From the NCBI GenBank assembly GCA_028818375.1, contig JAPPOB010000001.1, positions 124,001-188,000 of the forward strand: a stretch of 64,000 nt of DNA, written 5' to 3'. This stretch comes from Anaerolineaceae bacterium. GTDB taxonomy: Bacteria > Chloroflexota > Anaerolineae > Aggregatilineales > Phototrophicaceae. The position numbers and the translations under genes were made by a program. Under the pieces are notes generated by a model. That model made no database searches and was not told the DNA's origin. It worked only from the letters and a program-made list of their open reading frames with translations. This document shows, in pieces, positions 34,912 through 43,547 of the stretch (positions are counted from its first letter, which is position 1; the number at the start of each line of letters is the position of its first letter).

Positions 34912-35748
34912 TTAAGTTACCTGCCACACAGCCAGCAGCGCCGGCACCGGGTCCAGCGAGGGCAGGCGCAGGGGCACGGCGGCGTAGACGTAGAACATCG
35001 TGGAGCCGCCGCCATCCAGATTGAGCGCGCTTTCGATTTCAAGATCGGATGAGGCCAGCCAGGCGGCCATTTCCGCCAAAGAAGGGCCCAGCAGCGGCGT
35101 CGCCAGCAGAAGGACGCGACCCTGGCGGTCCAGCGCCACCACGCTGCGCCGCGCCGGAGGCCCGCTGCGACGGTAGGCGGGCTGGCCGGCCAGCACCAGC
35201 ATGGGAAAGCCCTGCACCGCCTGCCGGAGAACCCCTGAACCCCAGGGCCGCTCCGAATTGGGTAGAAGAACGGGCAAACCGTCCCGCAGCAGGAAGGTGC
35301 CGCCGCGGCTGAGCCACGGGTGACCATGTGAAACGCCGTCAGCGACCAGCAGGCCATTGATGCGCAGGTCGCGGTCGAAGAAGTTGGCATTGATGAAGGC
35401 CGTGACGCCGGGTAGCGCAGTCAGCCAGGCGTCGAGCGTTCGCGCCTCGCCCGGCACATAGTGCGCGCGCAACTCAAACAGATGAGGGGCGACACGCAGG
35501 GCGTTTGCCTGGCCGAAGAGGGAGCCGGTTGCCAGCGAGCGATGCAACTCCAGGCCCGGAGCCAGCTCCTGCCAGCCGTTCGCTGCCGGAACAGTCGGGG
35601 TTAGCGCCAGGGTTGACCCTGCTGGTGAAAGGGGATTGAGGGTCAGGACGGCATTGCGCATCTGGCAGGCACAGAGCAGCAGGACGAGCAGGGCAACTGC
35701 GCCGATTGACCGTGCCACCAGGGAAACTTGCCCGCCGCCAGACCGCAT
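34912..35748 (-). CDS. NAGPA-type phosphodiester glycosidase-like lipoprotein
   Basis: A 278-residue exported protein. The start MRSGGGQVSLVARSIGAVALLVLLLCAC gives a hydrophobic core and an LLCAC site, which fits a lipoprotein signal. The mature part resembles the DUF2233/NAGPA domain: FINANFFDRDLRINGLLVADG, WLSRGGTFLL, QAVQGFPMLVLAGQP, RRSVVALDRQGRVLLL and LNLDGGGSTMFYV. Known members uncover sugar-phosphate diesters or act near exopolysaccharide genes. ATG 35748 is chosen because it starts the signal peptide. It lies between two Mrr-fold genes and starts just beside the tRNA-Val promoter. Substrate unknown. Confidence 0.8.
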   Translation of the reverse strand: MRSGGGQVSLVARSIGAVALLVLLLCACQMRNAVLTLNPLSPAGSTLALTPTVPAANGWQELAPGLELHRSLATGSLFGQANALRVAPHLFELRAHYVPGEARTLDAWLTALPGVTAFINANFFDRDLRINGLLVADGVSHGHPWLSRGGTFLLRDGLPVLLPNSERPWGSGVLRQAVQGFPMLVLAGQPAYRRSGPPARRSVVALDRQGRVLLLATPLLGPSLAEMAAWLASSDLEIESALNLDGGGSTMFYVYAAVPLRLPSLDPVPALLAVWQVT

Positions 35749-35756
35749 GGTAGACT
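35728..35756 (+). promoter_or_regulatory. tRNA-Val promoter
   Basis: TTGCCC (35728-35733), a 17-base spacer and TAGACT (35751-35756), ending 16 bases before the mature tRNA. It overlaps the start of the divergent lipoprotein gene. Confidence 0.6.
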
Positions 35757-35772
35757 GCCGCCAGTCTTTACG

Positions 35773-35846
<74 letters not shown>

Positions 35847-35872
35847 CAGCCCCGATACGCTGCAGTTGTTTC

Positions 35873-36859
35873 TCAGTTTTGTTCAAAGTAGTCCGCGTCA
35901 AGTGCGTAGGTGGAGAAGTATTGCTCCGGCTGAACGCCGAGGCCATGCTCGATCATCAGCGCAGCCAGTTGCTTGCCGTCCAGCAACTGCAGGTCATGGT
36001 CTCCGCCCGGCCCGCTGGCGGTAAGAATGTCGCCAGCAAAGCGGGCGCTGGAAATCAGGATACCCTTGCAACCGTCCCGGCCAGGCACTTTCAGGCCGCT
36101 GGCATGCAACGCGCGCCAGTCCAGCAGGAGCAGGGGATCAAGACAGAGCGCCAGAAATCCTGGCGTGGGATCCCCCGTCACGCGACTCTGGATGATGCCG
36201 GCAAAGCCCTGCTCATTGCGCTGCTGCACGACGATGCGCTCGCGCTCCCCGTCCAGCTGGCCAAAGTCTAGCGCCAGCAACAGCTCAAGCACCGTGCGTT
36301 CAAAGACTTCCGGCAGCGCGCCAGTCAGGCGCAGCAGCAGGTCGTCGTCAAACTGGCTGCGCATGCGGGTCAACACCATTTGCAGGACCTGGCGCAACTG
36401 TTGACGCGGCGAATACAAGGCGCCGCGCGACTGTCGGTCCTGCAGCATCTGCAGGTCTTCTTCGTCCCAGATGGGCAGGGGCCTTCGACCGGGCTGGCTG
36501 CGGGCGGACTTCAATGCCGGCCGTGAGAAGGCGGCGAAGGAGGGATAACGCAGGAGGTACTTCTTGTCGATCGGCCCTCTTGTGCTGGCCAGCACCCGGC
36601 GCCCTTCATCCGTGATGCGAAACTGTCCGCGCCCGGCGCTTTCCAGCAGACCGGCCCGCTTGAGGCTGGTATTGGCCCAGTTCATGCGGCTGCGCAGGCG
36701 GGTTTGCGCGCCGCCGGCCGTCAACTCGTTGCGTTCGCGCCGTGCCAGCCGGAACTCGCGCGCCAGAAACTCTTCGGCTTCCCGCAGGGTGTGGCTTTCG
36801 CCGTCCGCGGCAAGGTCAAGCAATGGTTGAATGAAGGCATCAAGTTTCGGGACTGGCAC
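35873..36859 (-). CDS. Mrr-fold protein lacking the nuclease active site
   Basis: A 328-residue protein that matches the Mrr gene at 33919-34830 in layout: an N-terminal winged helix (MNWANTSLKRAGLLESAGRGQFRITDEG), a linker, FERTVLELLLALDFGQ, then KGILISSARFAGDIL, LLDGKQLAALMIEHGLGVQPEQYF and the closing DADYFEQN. The catalytic stretch is changed: the GDGGIDG position reads NEQGFAG (about 215-221) and QAK reads CLD (239-241), so the PD-(D/E)xK centre is lost. Base composition is like the host genes, so it is not a recent arrival. GTG 36859 follows GAGG. It may bind DNA without cutting it; the role is unknown. Confidence 0.7.
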   Translation of the reverse strand: MPVPKLDAFIQPLLDLAADGESHTLREAEEFLAREFRLARRERNELTAGGAQTRLRSRMNWANTSLKRAGLLESAGRGQFRITDEGRRVLASTRGPIDKKYLLRYPSFAAFSRPALKSARSQPGRRPLPIWDEEDLQMLQDRQSRGALYSPRQQLRQVLQMVLTRMRSQFDDDLLLRLTGALPEVFERTVLELLLALDFGQLDGERERIVVQQRNEQGFAGIIQSRVTGDPTPGFLALCLDPLLLLDWRALHASGLKVPGRDGCKGILISSARFAGDILTASGPGGDHDLQLLDGKQLAALMIEHGLGVQPEQYFSTYALDADYFEQN

Positions 36860-36915
36860 AGGACCTCACAAGTAAATTTTGGGCGGATTATAGCGGGTGC
36901 GTCGGGCACTGTCAT

Positions 36916-38202
36916 TCAGGCGAAGGCCGGCGCGCGTCGTTCGCGGAAGGCGATCCAGGCGGTCCAGGGCGCCATCAGCGCCAGCAGGGCGGCAGCCAGC
37001 AGCAAGATGCTGGAGATCGACCAGCCATTGCTGATGAAGGCGTAGGCCAGCAGTGGGCCCAGCGCACTGCCGCTGTCGGCCACGGTGGTGAACCAGCCCA
37101 GCACGCGGGGGCGCCGCCGGGACGGGACCAGGTCACCCACCAGCGCCGTGGACTGAGTTTGCAGGATGCTGTTGGTAATCGCGCCGGGCAAGATGCCCGC
37201 GATGACCAGCAGGCCCTCCGCTCCTGCCGCAAGAACGAGCGTGGCGCTTCCCAGCAGCAGGGAGAAAACGATCATGCGCCAGCGATCGCCCAGGCGGTCG
37301 GAAATCTTCCCGGTGAGCGGGGAGGCCACCATGCTGAGTACGTGCTTGCTGGCGAAGGCGGCCCCGCTCAGGGTGGTCAGCGGCAGCAACAGGGAACCGA
37401 CCTTTAGAGACTCCCCGACCTTTTCCATGAGCAGCAGGGTCAGGGTCGTGCTGATGAAACCCAGATAGACCATCCAGTTGAGCGCCATGAGTAGCATGGC
37501 GGTGATGAGCGGCAACCAGCGAACGTGCCATGTGTCATCAGCGGGACGGTCGGTGGTCTCCCGGGACGGCGTGGCCTGGACCCGGCTTGAGGTCTCGGGC
37601 AACTTCCACAGCCACAGTAGCCAGGCGAGCAGGCCCAACAGGGCACAAACAAAAAATGTCCCGTCATACCCAAGCCAGTCGTTGAGCAGGCCGCCGACCA
37701 GGGAGCCGCCCGCGAAACCGGCGAAGATCCACAGGTGGAATCGACCCGACAGAACCCCCCTCGACTCGGCCGGCGCCACGTCCAGCAGTGCTGCGGAGCC
37801 CGCAATCCACAGACCGACCCAGGAGACACCCCACAGCATGCGACCGATTAGCAGTGGCCAGAAACCCGCCAGCAAATAACACAGGGATGAAACAACGCCG
37901 ATCAATTGGGCGGCAAGCAGCACGCGGCGACGCGGCAGCCGCTCGATCAGCAGACCGCCCGGCCCGTTGAGCGGAATACGCACCAGACGATTGGCTGCGA
38001 GCATCAGGCCGACCTGGCCGAGCAGGATCCCCGCCTTTTCCATGTTGACCGGCAGCACGATATACATCGCCGTGTCGCTGAAGAGGGCCAGAAAAATGCC
38101 GACGCCAAGGATTAGCGCCACATGCTGCGGCGACACCTGGCTTGCGTCATTTGTTTTGTTGGTATCAGGATTGTCCGACGTCCGGACGCCTGGTGACTTC
38201 AC
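36916..38202 (-). CDS. Major facilitator superfamily transporter
   Basis: A 428-residue protein with about 12 hydrophobic helices. Helix 1 is VALILGVGIFLALFSDTAMYIVL; the loop after helix 2 reads NRLVRIPLNGPGGLLIERLPRRR, the usual MFS signature region. The middle loop is charged (RVQATPSRETTDRPADD), and the second half repeats the pattern with LTGKISDRLGDRWR. The family covers drug and sugar exporters and no substrate can be named. Its GTG overlaps the stop of the sugar ABC ATPase as GTGA, so it is co-translated with importer 1. Confidence 0.85.
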   Translation of the reverse strand: MKSPGVRTSDNPDTNKTNDASQVSPQHVALILGVGIFLALFSDTAMYIVLPVNMEKAGILLGQVGLMLAANRLVRIPLNGPGGLLIERLPRRRVLLAAQLIGVVSSLCYLLAGFWPLLIGRMLWGVSWVGLWIAGSAALLDVAPAESRGVLSGRFHLWIFAGFAGGSLVGGLLNDWLGYDGTFFVCALLGLLAWLLWLWKLPETSSRVQATPSRETTDRPADDTWHVRWLPLITAMLLMALNWMVYLGFISTTLTLLLMEKVGESLKVGSLLLPLTTLSGAAFASKHVLSMVASPLTGKISDRLGDRWRMIVFSLLLGSATLVLAAGAEGLLVIAGILPGAITNSILQTQSTALVGDLVPSRRRPRVLGWFTTVADSGSALGPLLAYAFISNGWSISSILLLAAALLALMAPWTAWIAFRERRAPAFA

Positions 38203-39278
38203 TTCCAGGACAACGCGAGTTCGCTACGAGGATCAAAGAAGTGGGCGCGGGTCATATCAAAGCTCAGTCGCACGCGATCACCGGCACGGGACTTGCGTTT
38301 GGGGTCTGCCAGCAGCAGGAAATGCTCCGTGCCGACGATGATGTCCAGCAGGTCGTCGCGGCCCAGCGGCTCGACCACAAACACCTCGCCGCTGACCGGT
38401 CCGTAGTCATCCAGACTGATGTCTTCGGGCCGAATGCCAAAGGTCACCGCGCCATCTGCGGCCGCCGCTGCGGCGGCAAATTCAGGCGGCAGGCCGAGTT
38501 CGAGGGACTCGCTGCGCAACTGCATTGCGCCATTCTCTTGCGCGAATTCGATTTCCAGGAAATTCATGGGCGGATTGCCGACGAAACCGGCGATGAATTT
38601 TGTTGGAGGACGCTCGTAGAGGTCGTCGGGTGTGGCGAAGGCCTGCAGTCGACCCAGGTTCATGACGGCGATGCGGTCCGCCATGGTGAGGGCTTCCACC
38701 TGGTCGTGAGTGACGTAGATGGCTGTGATGCCCAGTCGCTTTTGCAGCGAACGAATTTCACCGCGCATGGTCAGACGCAGGCGCGCGTCCAGATTGGACA
38801 GCGGTTCGTCGAAGAGCAGTATGTCAGGTTCCTTAACCAGCGCCCGTCCCAGGGCGACGCGTTGCTGCTGGCCACCTGAAAGCTGACCTGGCCGTCGGTC
38901 CAGCAGGTGGGCGATACCCATGGTTTCCGCCGCGGCTTCCACGCGCCGCTGCTGTTCCTGACGTGGCACCTTCTTCAGCTTCAGGGGGTAGGCGATGTTG
39001 CCAAATACCGTCATGTGGGGGTAGAGCGCGTAGCTCTGAAAGACCATGCCTATGTTGCGGTCTCTTGGCTGCAACTGGTTGACAATCCTGTCGCCAAAGC
39101 GGATCGTGCCGGTCGTTGGCCTGTATATGCCCGCCAACATCAGCAGGGTGGTCGTCTTGCCGCAGCCGGAAGGGCCGAGGAAAGCGACGAACTCTCCGTC
39201 ACGGATATCCAGGTCGAGGGCTTCAACGCCGACGACGTCGCCGAATTTCTTGGAGAGGTTGGTCAGTTCGACTTCCAT
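38199..39278 (-). CDS. Sugar ABC transporter ATP-binding protein (MsmK/UgpC/MalK type)
   Basis: A 359-residue CUT1-type ATPase. Walker A is GPSGCGKTTTLLMLAG, the Q-loop region GMVFQSYALYPHMTVFGNIAYPL, signature LSGGQQQRVALGRALV, Walker B ILLFDEPLSNLD, and the H-loop is in ITAIYVTHDQVEALT. The C-terminal third is a TOBE-type regulatory domain (GIRPEDISLDDYG). It is the fourth gene of importer 1. Importer 2 (50672-53933) has no ATPase, and CUT1 ATPases are known to serve several importers, so this one may energise both. Confidence 0.93.
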   Translation of the reverse strand: MEVELTNLSKKFGDVVGVEALDLDIRDGEFVAFLGPSGCGKTTTLLMLAGIYRPTTGTIRFGDRIVNQLQPRDRNIGMVFQSYALYPHMTVFGNIAYPLKLKKVPRQEQQRRVEAAAETMGIAHLLDRRPGQLSGGQQQRVALGRALVKEPDILLFDEPLSNLDARLRLTMRGEIRSLQKRLGITAIYVTHDQVEALTMADRIAVMNLGRLQAFATPDDLYERPPTKFIAGFVGNPPMNFLEIEFAQENGAMQLRSESLELGLPPEFAAAAAAADGAVTFGIRPEDISLDDYGPVSGEVFVVEPLGRDDLLDIIVGTEHFLLLADPKRKSRAGDRVRLSFDMTRAHFFDPRSELALSWK

Positions 39279-39288
39279 GTCGGACCCC

Positions 39289-40839
39289 TCAGGAACTGCC
39301 CTTGGTCCCGCCCGCGTAGATGTTCAGCAGGTATTCCTGGGCGAATACAAAGAATATGAAGATCGGAATTAACTGAAACAAGCCCACGGCCGCCACCTGG
39401 TTCCAGTCCACTGGCGCGGTCTCATCAATCAGTTCATTCAGAAAGACCGGCAGGTTCACGGTGCCTGCGCCGATACTGTAGGTCTGCGGAATGAGAAAGG
39501 CGTTCCAGCCGCCAATGAAGGCGAAAATTCCCAGAGCCAGCAAGCCCGGGCGAATCTGCGGCAGGACGATCTCGCGGTACACGCGCCAGCGCGACGCGCC
39601 GTCAATGAGGGCGGAACGCTCCATGTCCCATGGAATGTGGTCGAAGAAGCCTTTCATCAACCAGATTCCCAGTGGCAGGTCAAAGGCGACCATGACGAGG
39701 GCGATACCTCCCAGGGTGTTGAAGCCGATGAGCTGGCCGATCAGCGGCAGATTGCCCAGGTTCAGCAGAATGAAAAAGATCGGGATTAGCAGCGTGACCG
39801 CGGGAAAACCGTGCAGGATGAGCGTGAAGGAGAGAAAGAACTTTCGGCCGGCAAAGCTCATGCGTGACAGCGCGTAGCCGGCCATGGAGGACACCAGCAG
39901 CACCACGGCTGTCATCAGAACAGCCAGCAGGAAGGAATTGAGCGTGACCTGCCAGATGCTGAACTCCAGGCCGGCGATGTCCTCACCCAGCAGGAAGCCC
40001 CAGTTTTCGATAGTCAGGCCGCCAATGTTCCCTGCGCCATCAAGCGGCAGAATCCCGCGCGTGCGGTAGGAAAAGGTAGCGATGATGAGCCACAGGTAAC
40101 CGACCACCATGGGCAGGAGCGAGACGGCCAGCAGGATATAGGGCAGGGTGCGGCCGGGCCAGTAGATGGAAAGGGAGGCGATGACCAGCGCGATGACCAG
40201 ACCGGTGACGATGGCCGAATTGTCAACGCCGGTTTGCAGGACGGCGCGAACAGTGAGTTGGTCCTGCTCCCCGTTTCGGATGTAACGCAACCTGAAGGGG
40301 TCGTCTTCCTCTGCCAGGCCGACGCGCTGGTTCAACTCCGTCAGGGTCACCTGGTCCCGCCGGATGGCGGTGATGATGTCCCCTGGTTGCAGGCCTGCCA
40401 GCTCGGCAGCGCCGCCGGCTTCGAGGGCTTCAACCAGGATGCCCTCATCGGTCTGGCGCGCGCTGAATTGCAGGGAGGGTCTGGGCGCGAATGGGCCGGC
40501 GCCCAGAAGGGCCTGGGCGCCAACCACCAGGGCATAGACCGCGGTAACTGCGACCAGCGCCAGAATCAGCGCCTTGTGGCGTTCTTCCATGTTGCGGACC
40601 GCCGTTCCGGCAGCCAGATACGCTGCGATCGGCAGCAACACCAGAAACAGCCGTGAAAGCGTGATCGTCAGGGTCTCTTCAACCAGAGCCGAGCCAATCA
40701 TGGGGCGCAGCAGTGAATGGAAAAGGAATGCCAGCAGAGCCATTGCCAGCGCCGCCAGCAGTCCGTTCCGCAGGGCAAGCAGCAAGCGGCCGGACATTGA
40801 ATCTGTATTAATGTTCGTCAGCGCCCCTGCCGCCGCCAT
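39289..40839 (-). CDS. Sugar ABC permease (MalG type) with an N-terminal helical region and PDZ domain
   Basis: A 516-residue permease, far longer than the usual 280. Residues of about 20-112 hold three hydrophobic segments. Residues of about 122-201 look like a PDZ domain: GILVEALEAGGAAELAGLQPGDIITAIRRDQV is the classic substrate-loop and GDxI motif, ending in DQLTVRAVL. The MalG-type core follows (about 205-510) with the EAA loop RSALIDGASRWRVYREIVLPQIRPG and the WNAFLIPQTY end. ATG 40839 is coupled to the upstream stop as TGATG. PDZ domains are usual in proteases and not in importers, so the region may sense or recruit an extracytoplasmic partner. Confidence 0.88.
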   Translation of the reverse strand: MAAAGALTNINTDSMSGRLLLALRNGLLAALAMALLAFLFHSLLRPMIGSALVEETLTITLSRLFLVLLPIAAYLAAGTAVRNMEERHKALILALVAVTAVYALVVGAQALLGAGPFAPRPSLQFSARQTDEGILVEALEAGGAAELAGLQPGDIITAIRRDQVTLTELNQRVGLAEEDDPFRLRYIRNGEQDQLTVRAVLQTGVDNSAIVTGLVIALVIASLSIYWPGRTLPYILLAVSLLPMVVGYLWLIIATFSYRTRGILPLDGAGNIGGLTIENWGFLLGEDIAGLEFSIWQVTLNSFLLAVLMTAVVLLVSSMAGYALSRMSFAGRKFFLSFTLILHGFPAVTLLIPIFFILLNLGNLPLIGQLIGFNTLGGIALVMVAFDLPLGIWLMKGFFDHIPWDMERSALIDGASRWRVYREIVLPQIRPGLLALGIFAFIGGWNAFLIPQTYSIGAGTVNLPVFLNELIDETAPVDWNQVAAVGLFQLIPIFIFFVFAQEYLLNIYAGGTKGSS

Positions 40840-41843
40840 CAAAGCACCTCAATTCTCGGTTCGGCGACCAGTTCATCGAAGCGGAAGACGCGCATGTAGA
40901 CGACCGCCAGAACGACGCCGATGATGACCAGCACGACAGCAAAGGCCGATCCGTAACCCCACTGCGTATTGCCGAAATAGTTGGACAGGGCGCGGTGAAA
41001 GGCCGTCAGGGCCCAAACTTCCGTTCGGTAAAGACCGGGGCCGCCGTCGGTCAGCAAAAGAATTTGCTCGAAGGAAGTAAGCAATGAAAGACTTTGGTAA
41101 GTCACGACGAAGAGCAGGGGCCAGCGCAGCAGTGGCAGTGTGACGTGGCGAATTCGTTGCAGATAGCTGGAACCATCAACCAGAGAGGCATTCATCAGGT
41201 CTTTCGGGATCGATTCGATGGCCGAGGTGAAAATGATCATGCCAAACGAGATACCGATGAAACCATTGACCAAAATCACGAAAACCCAGGGGTTTTCCGA
41301 GCCGTAATTCCAGGTGGGCCAGCCCAGGGCAGTGTTAACCTGATTGATGATGCCAAAGGGCGCTTCGGCCATCATTCTTCGCCAGATCAGAATGTAGACG
41401 GTTGAGGTTGTGATGCGCGGCAATATCCAGAGGGCGCGGAAGATGAAACCGGCGCGCCGGTTGATGTGGGCCGTAAGCAGGGAAACGATGAGCGCTGCCG
41501 TCACGTTGAACAGCGCCAGGGTGGACAGAACGTAAAAGATGGTGTTGAAAAAGATCTTTTTGGCAAACTGGTCGTTCAGCAAGGTTTGAAAATTGCGCAA
41601 CCCGATGAATTCCATCTCCGCCAGGTTGGAGGTGAAGTTGGCGCTGGCAAGGTTGGTCAGGCTCAGGTAGAGCACGATAAGCACTGGCAGGAAGAAGAAC
41701 AGCAGCACCAGCAGTCCTGCCGGCGCCATGAAGCCGTAGGCCGTCAAATTGGCCTGCAGGGAACGTCTGCGGCTGCGGGCCAGAGATTGCCCGGGAGCGA
41801 GGGCTGCGTCAGCCGCCCCCGCTCCGGTCTTCTGCTGTGACAT
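40839..41843 (-). CDS. Sugar ABC permease (MalF type)
   Basis: A 334-residue inner-membrane permease with about six helices. After a charged N-terminus, helix 1 is AYGFMAPAGLLVLLFFFLPVLIVLYL. The EAA loop that contacts the ATPase reads NASLVDGSSYLQRIRHVTLPLLRWPL. It pairs with the MalG-type protein that follows. The solute-binding protein gene precedes it by 9 bases. Confidence 0.92.
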   Translation of the reverse strand: MSQQKTGAGAADAALAPGQSLARSRRRSLQANLTAYGFMAPAGLLVLLFFFLPVLIVLYLSLTNLASANFTSNLAEMEFIGLRNFQTLLNDQFAKKIFFNTIFYVLSTLALFNVTAALIVSLLTAHINRRAGFIFRALWILPRITTSTVYILIWRRMMAEAPFGIINQVNTALGWPTWNYGSENPWVFVILVNGFIGISFGMIIFTSAIESIPKDLMNASLVDGSSYLQRIRHVTLPLLRWPLLFVVTYQSLSLLTSFEQILLLTDGGPGLYRTEVWALTAFHRALSNYFGNTQWGYGSAFAVVLVIIGVVLAVVYMRVFRFDELVAEPRIEVL

Positions 41844-41852
41844 TTGGTCGAA

Positions 41853-43193
41853 CTAGCGGACGGTGATGCCGTCGCCCAGTTCGTTGGTCATCTGTGCGAT
41901 GGCGATGTCCACCGCCCCCTCCGGTGTGACCTCACCGGTCTCGACAGCCTGAATGCCCACGAAATAGGCATTGGACCAGGCGTTCCAGCCCGGATGGTTG
42001 GGCAGCGCAGTGGTGTGGTCCAGCATGTAGTGGGCGCTGCTCAACAGACGGTTGTTCGCGTAGGCCTCGGATTCCAGCTGCGCGTTAAGGATGCCGAGGT
42101 GGAAGCTGTCGATGGCGTGCTTGTTGTTGTGTTCCGGTGTGGTGATGGCGGCGATCAGCGCCAGAGCCACGTCCGGATTATCGCTGCCGCTGCTGATCAT
42201 GTAGGTCAGCGGATGGGTCAGCGTGATGGCTGAGCCAGTGCCCATCGCAGGGATCAGGGTCAGGCCGATGTTCTCGAAGAGGTAGGCGTCTCCGCCCTGG
42301 TCGGCGACGTAGTTGATCGCCCAGTTGGGCCAGTTCCAGGTGCCGCCAGCAACGAAGAGTACGGTGTCGGCCTGGGCCACGGTTGGGTGCCAGACCTCGT
42401 TCCAGTCGACGCCGATGAGGTCGGAGCGCATGACGCCGCTCTCGGTCAGGCCGCCCAGAAGTTCATAGGTGGCCAGCAGCGCAGCGCCGTCTACGACCAG
42501 ACCGCCCATGTCATCCAGCACGGCTCCGCCGTTACCGTAGTAGTAATAGAGGAAGTCGGGGCCGTTGCTTGGGCGGTGCCAGAAACCGTTGCCCTCGTCG
42601 ACCACGCCCTCGTCGATCGCTTCCTGCGCCGTGGCAATCATGTCGGCAAAGGTAAACTCACCGGCAATCACGCGGTCCGGCAGCGATTCAATGTCTTCAT
42701 CGCTCCAGCCCAGGTCACCCAGCAGCAACTTGCTGTAAAAGACGGGACGCGCCTCTGCATCCTGCGGAATGCCATAGATCGTGTCGCCCAGCTTGTGCGA
42801 GTCCCACAGGGTGGGGACGATGTCCTCAAACTCGGCGTGCATGCCAATCATGTCATCCAGCGGGATGATAAGGCCGGCGGTCGCCCAGGCGCCAATGTCT
42901 TCGTGACCACTCAGGATGATGTCCGGTGCGACTCCCGCCTCGGAGGCGAGCACGAATTCTTGTTTGTAGTCGGCCCAGCCAGCGTTGTCCTGAATGAGAT
43001 TCAGGTCGATGGCGATTCCAAGGGCCGCCTCCACCTGTTCCTCGACCTCGGCGAAACTGTTGCAGCGCCAGTCCTCTTCCGGTGGGCTGGCCTTGCAACG
43101 AATGGTGATGCCCACTGCGTCCTGGGCCTGCACACCGGCAACTGCGGTGAGCAGCAGGAGCGCAAGCACTACGAGCAAACTGCGACGGATCAT
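41853..43193 (-). CDS. Sugar ABC solute-binding protein (importer 1)
   Basis: A protein of about 446 residues. Signal peptide MIRRSLLVVLALLLLTAVAGVQA-Q has an AxA cleavage site and no lipobox cysteine. The mature protein has the cluster-B periplasmic-binding fold: PDIILSGHEDIGAWATAGLIIPLDDMI, and VLFVAGGTWNWPNWAINYV, typical of maltose-like binders. Either of two adjacent ATG codons could start; the second, at 43193, is best placed after AGGAGG. It leads the operon and has its own promoter at 43296-43323. Ligand unknown, probably an oligosaccharide or deoxysugar. Confidence 0.9.
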   Translation of the reverse strand: MIRRSLLVVLALLLLTAVAGVQAQDAVGITIRCKASPPEEDWRCNSFAEVEEQVEAALGIAIDLNLIQDNAGWADYKQEFVLASEAGVAPDIILSGHEDIGAWATAGLIIPLDDMIGMHAEFEDIVPTLWDSHKLGDTIYGIPQDAEARPVFYSKLLLGDLGWSDEDIESLPDRVIAGEFTFADMIATAQEAIDEGVVDEGNGFWHRPSNGPDFLYYYYGNGGAVLDDMGGLVVDGAALLATYELLGGLTESGVMRSDLIGVDWNEVWHPTVAQADTVLFVAGGTWNWPNWAINYVADQGGDAYLFENIGLTLIPAMGTGSAITLTHPLTYMISSGSDNPDVALALIAAITTPEHNNKHAIDSFHLGILNAQLESEAYANNRLLSSAHYMLDHTTALPNHPGWNAWSNAYFVGIQAVETGEVTPEGAVDIAIAQMTNELGDGITVR

Positions 43194-43239
43194 CATATCT
43201 CCTCCTGTACCAATCCTCGTTTCAGGTCTCCATACAGAC

Positions 43240-43271
43240 AGTGACGGCCCGGCAATCGGCAACGGTCACTG
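43240..43271. repeat. Inverted repeat in the importer 1 leader
   Basis: CAGTGAC (43240-43246) and GTCACTG (43265-43271) are perfect complements 18 bases apart, in the leader between the predicted start at about 43289 and the binding-protein gene. It could be an operator or an RNA hairpin in control of the sugar operon. Confidence 0.4.
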
Positions 43272-43295
43272 CTCATGAAGACGTTTCTCTGGCGA

Positions 43296-43323
43296 ATCAT
43301 AACATGCCTTTAAAATCTGGCAA
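43296..43323 (-). promoter_or_regulatory. Promoter of ABC importer 1
   Basis: Minus-strand TTGCCA (43318-43323), a 16-base spacer and TATGAT (43296-43301). Predicted leader is about 95 bases and contains the inverted repeat at 43240-43271. Confidence 0.6.
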
Positions 43324-43395
43324 AACAACGATCCGGCAAAACTGTCGACTCTTGCCTGTCCCTGGGCCCTTTGCGGGAAATGCGATCTCTCCACC

Positions 43396-43423
43396 TTGAC
43401 ATGACAAGGAGGAACGCTAGACT
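43396..43423 (+). promoter_or_regulatory. tRNA-Glu promoter
   Basis: Consensus TTGACA (43396-43401), a 16-base spacer and TAGACT (43418-43423), 13 bases before the mature tRNA. The same TAGACT -10 is used by tRNA-Val. Confidence 0.75.
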
Positions 43424-43436
43424 CCGGCCCACCGCT

Positions 43437-43509
43437 GCCCCATTCGTCTAGCGGCCCAGGACGTGGCCCTCTCAAGGCCAAAACAGGGGTTCGAGTCCCC
43501 TATGGGGCA
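43437..43509 (+). tRNA. tRNA-Glu (anticodon CTC)
   Basis: A 73-base cloverleaf: acceptor GCCCCAT/ATGGGGC, anticodon stem TGGCC/GGCCA with loop CTCTCAA giving anticodon CTC (GAG codon), T arm AGGGG-TTCGAGT-CCCCT, discriminator A, no encoded CCA. A terminator follows within 6 bases. Confidence 0.95.
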
Positions 43510-43514
43510 CAAGA

Positions 43515-43540
43515 CGTCCGCCTTCGCGGGCGTTTTCTTT
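43515..43540 (+). terminator. Intrinsic terminator of tRNA-Glu
   Basis: Stem CGTCCGC (43515-43521) with GCGGGCG (43526-43532), one G-T pair, a CTTC loop, then TTTTCTTT. It lies between the tRNA and the end of the opposed VOC gene. Confidence 0.8.
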
Positions 43541-43547
43541 CCGCACT

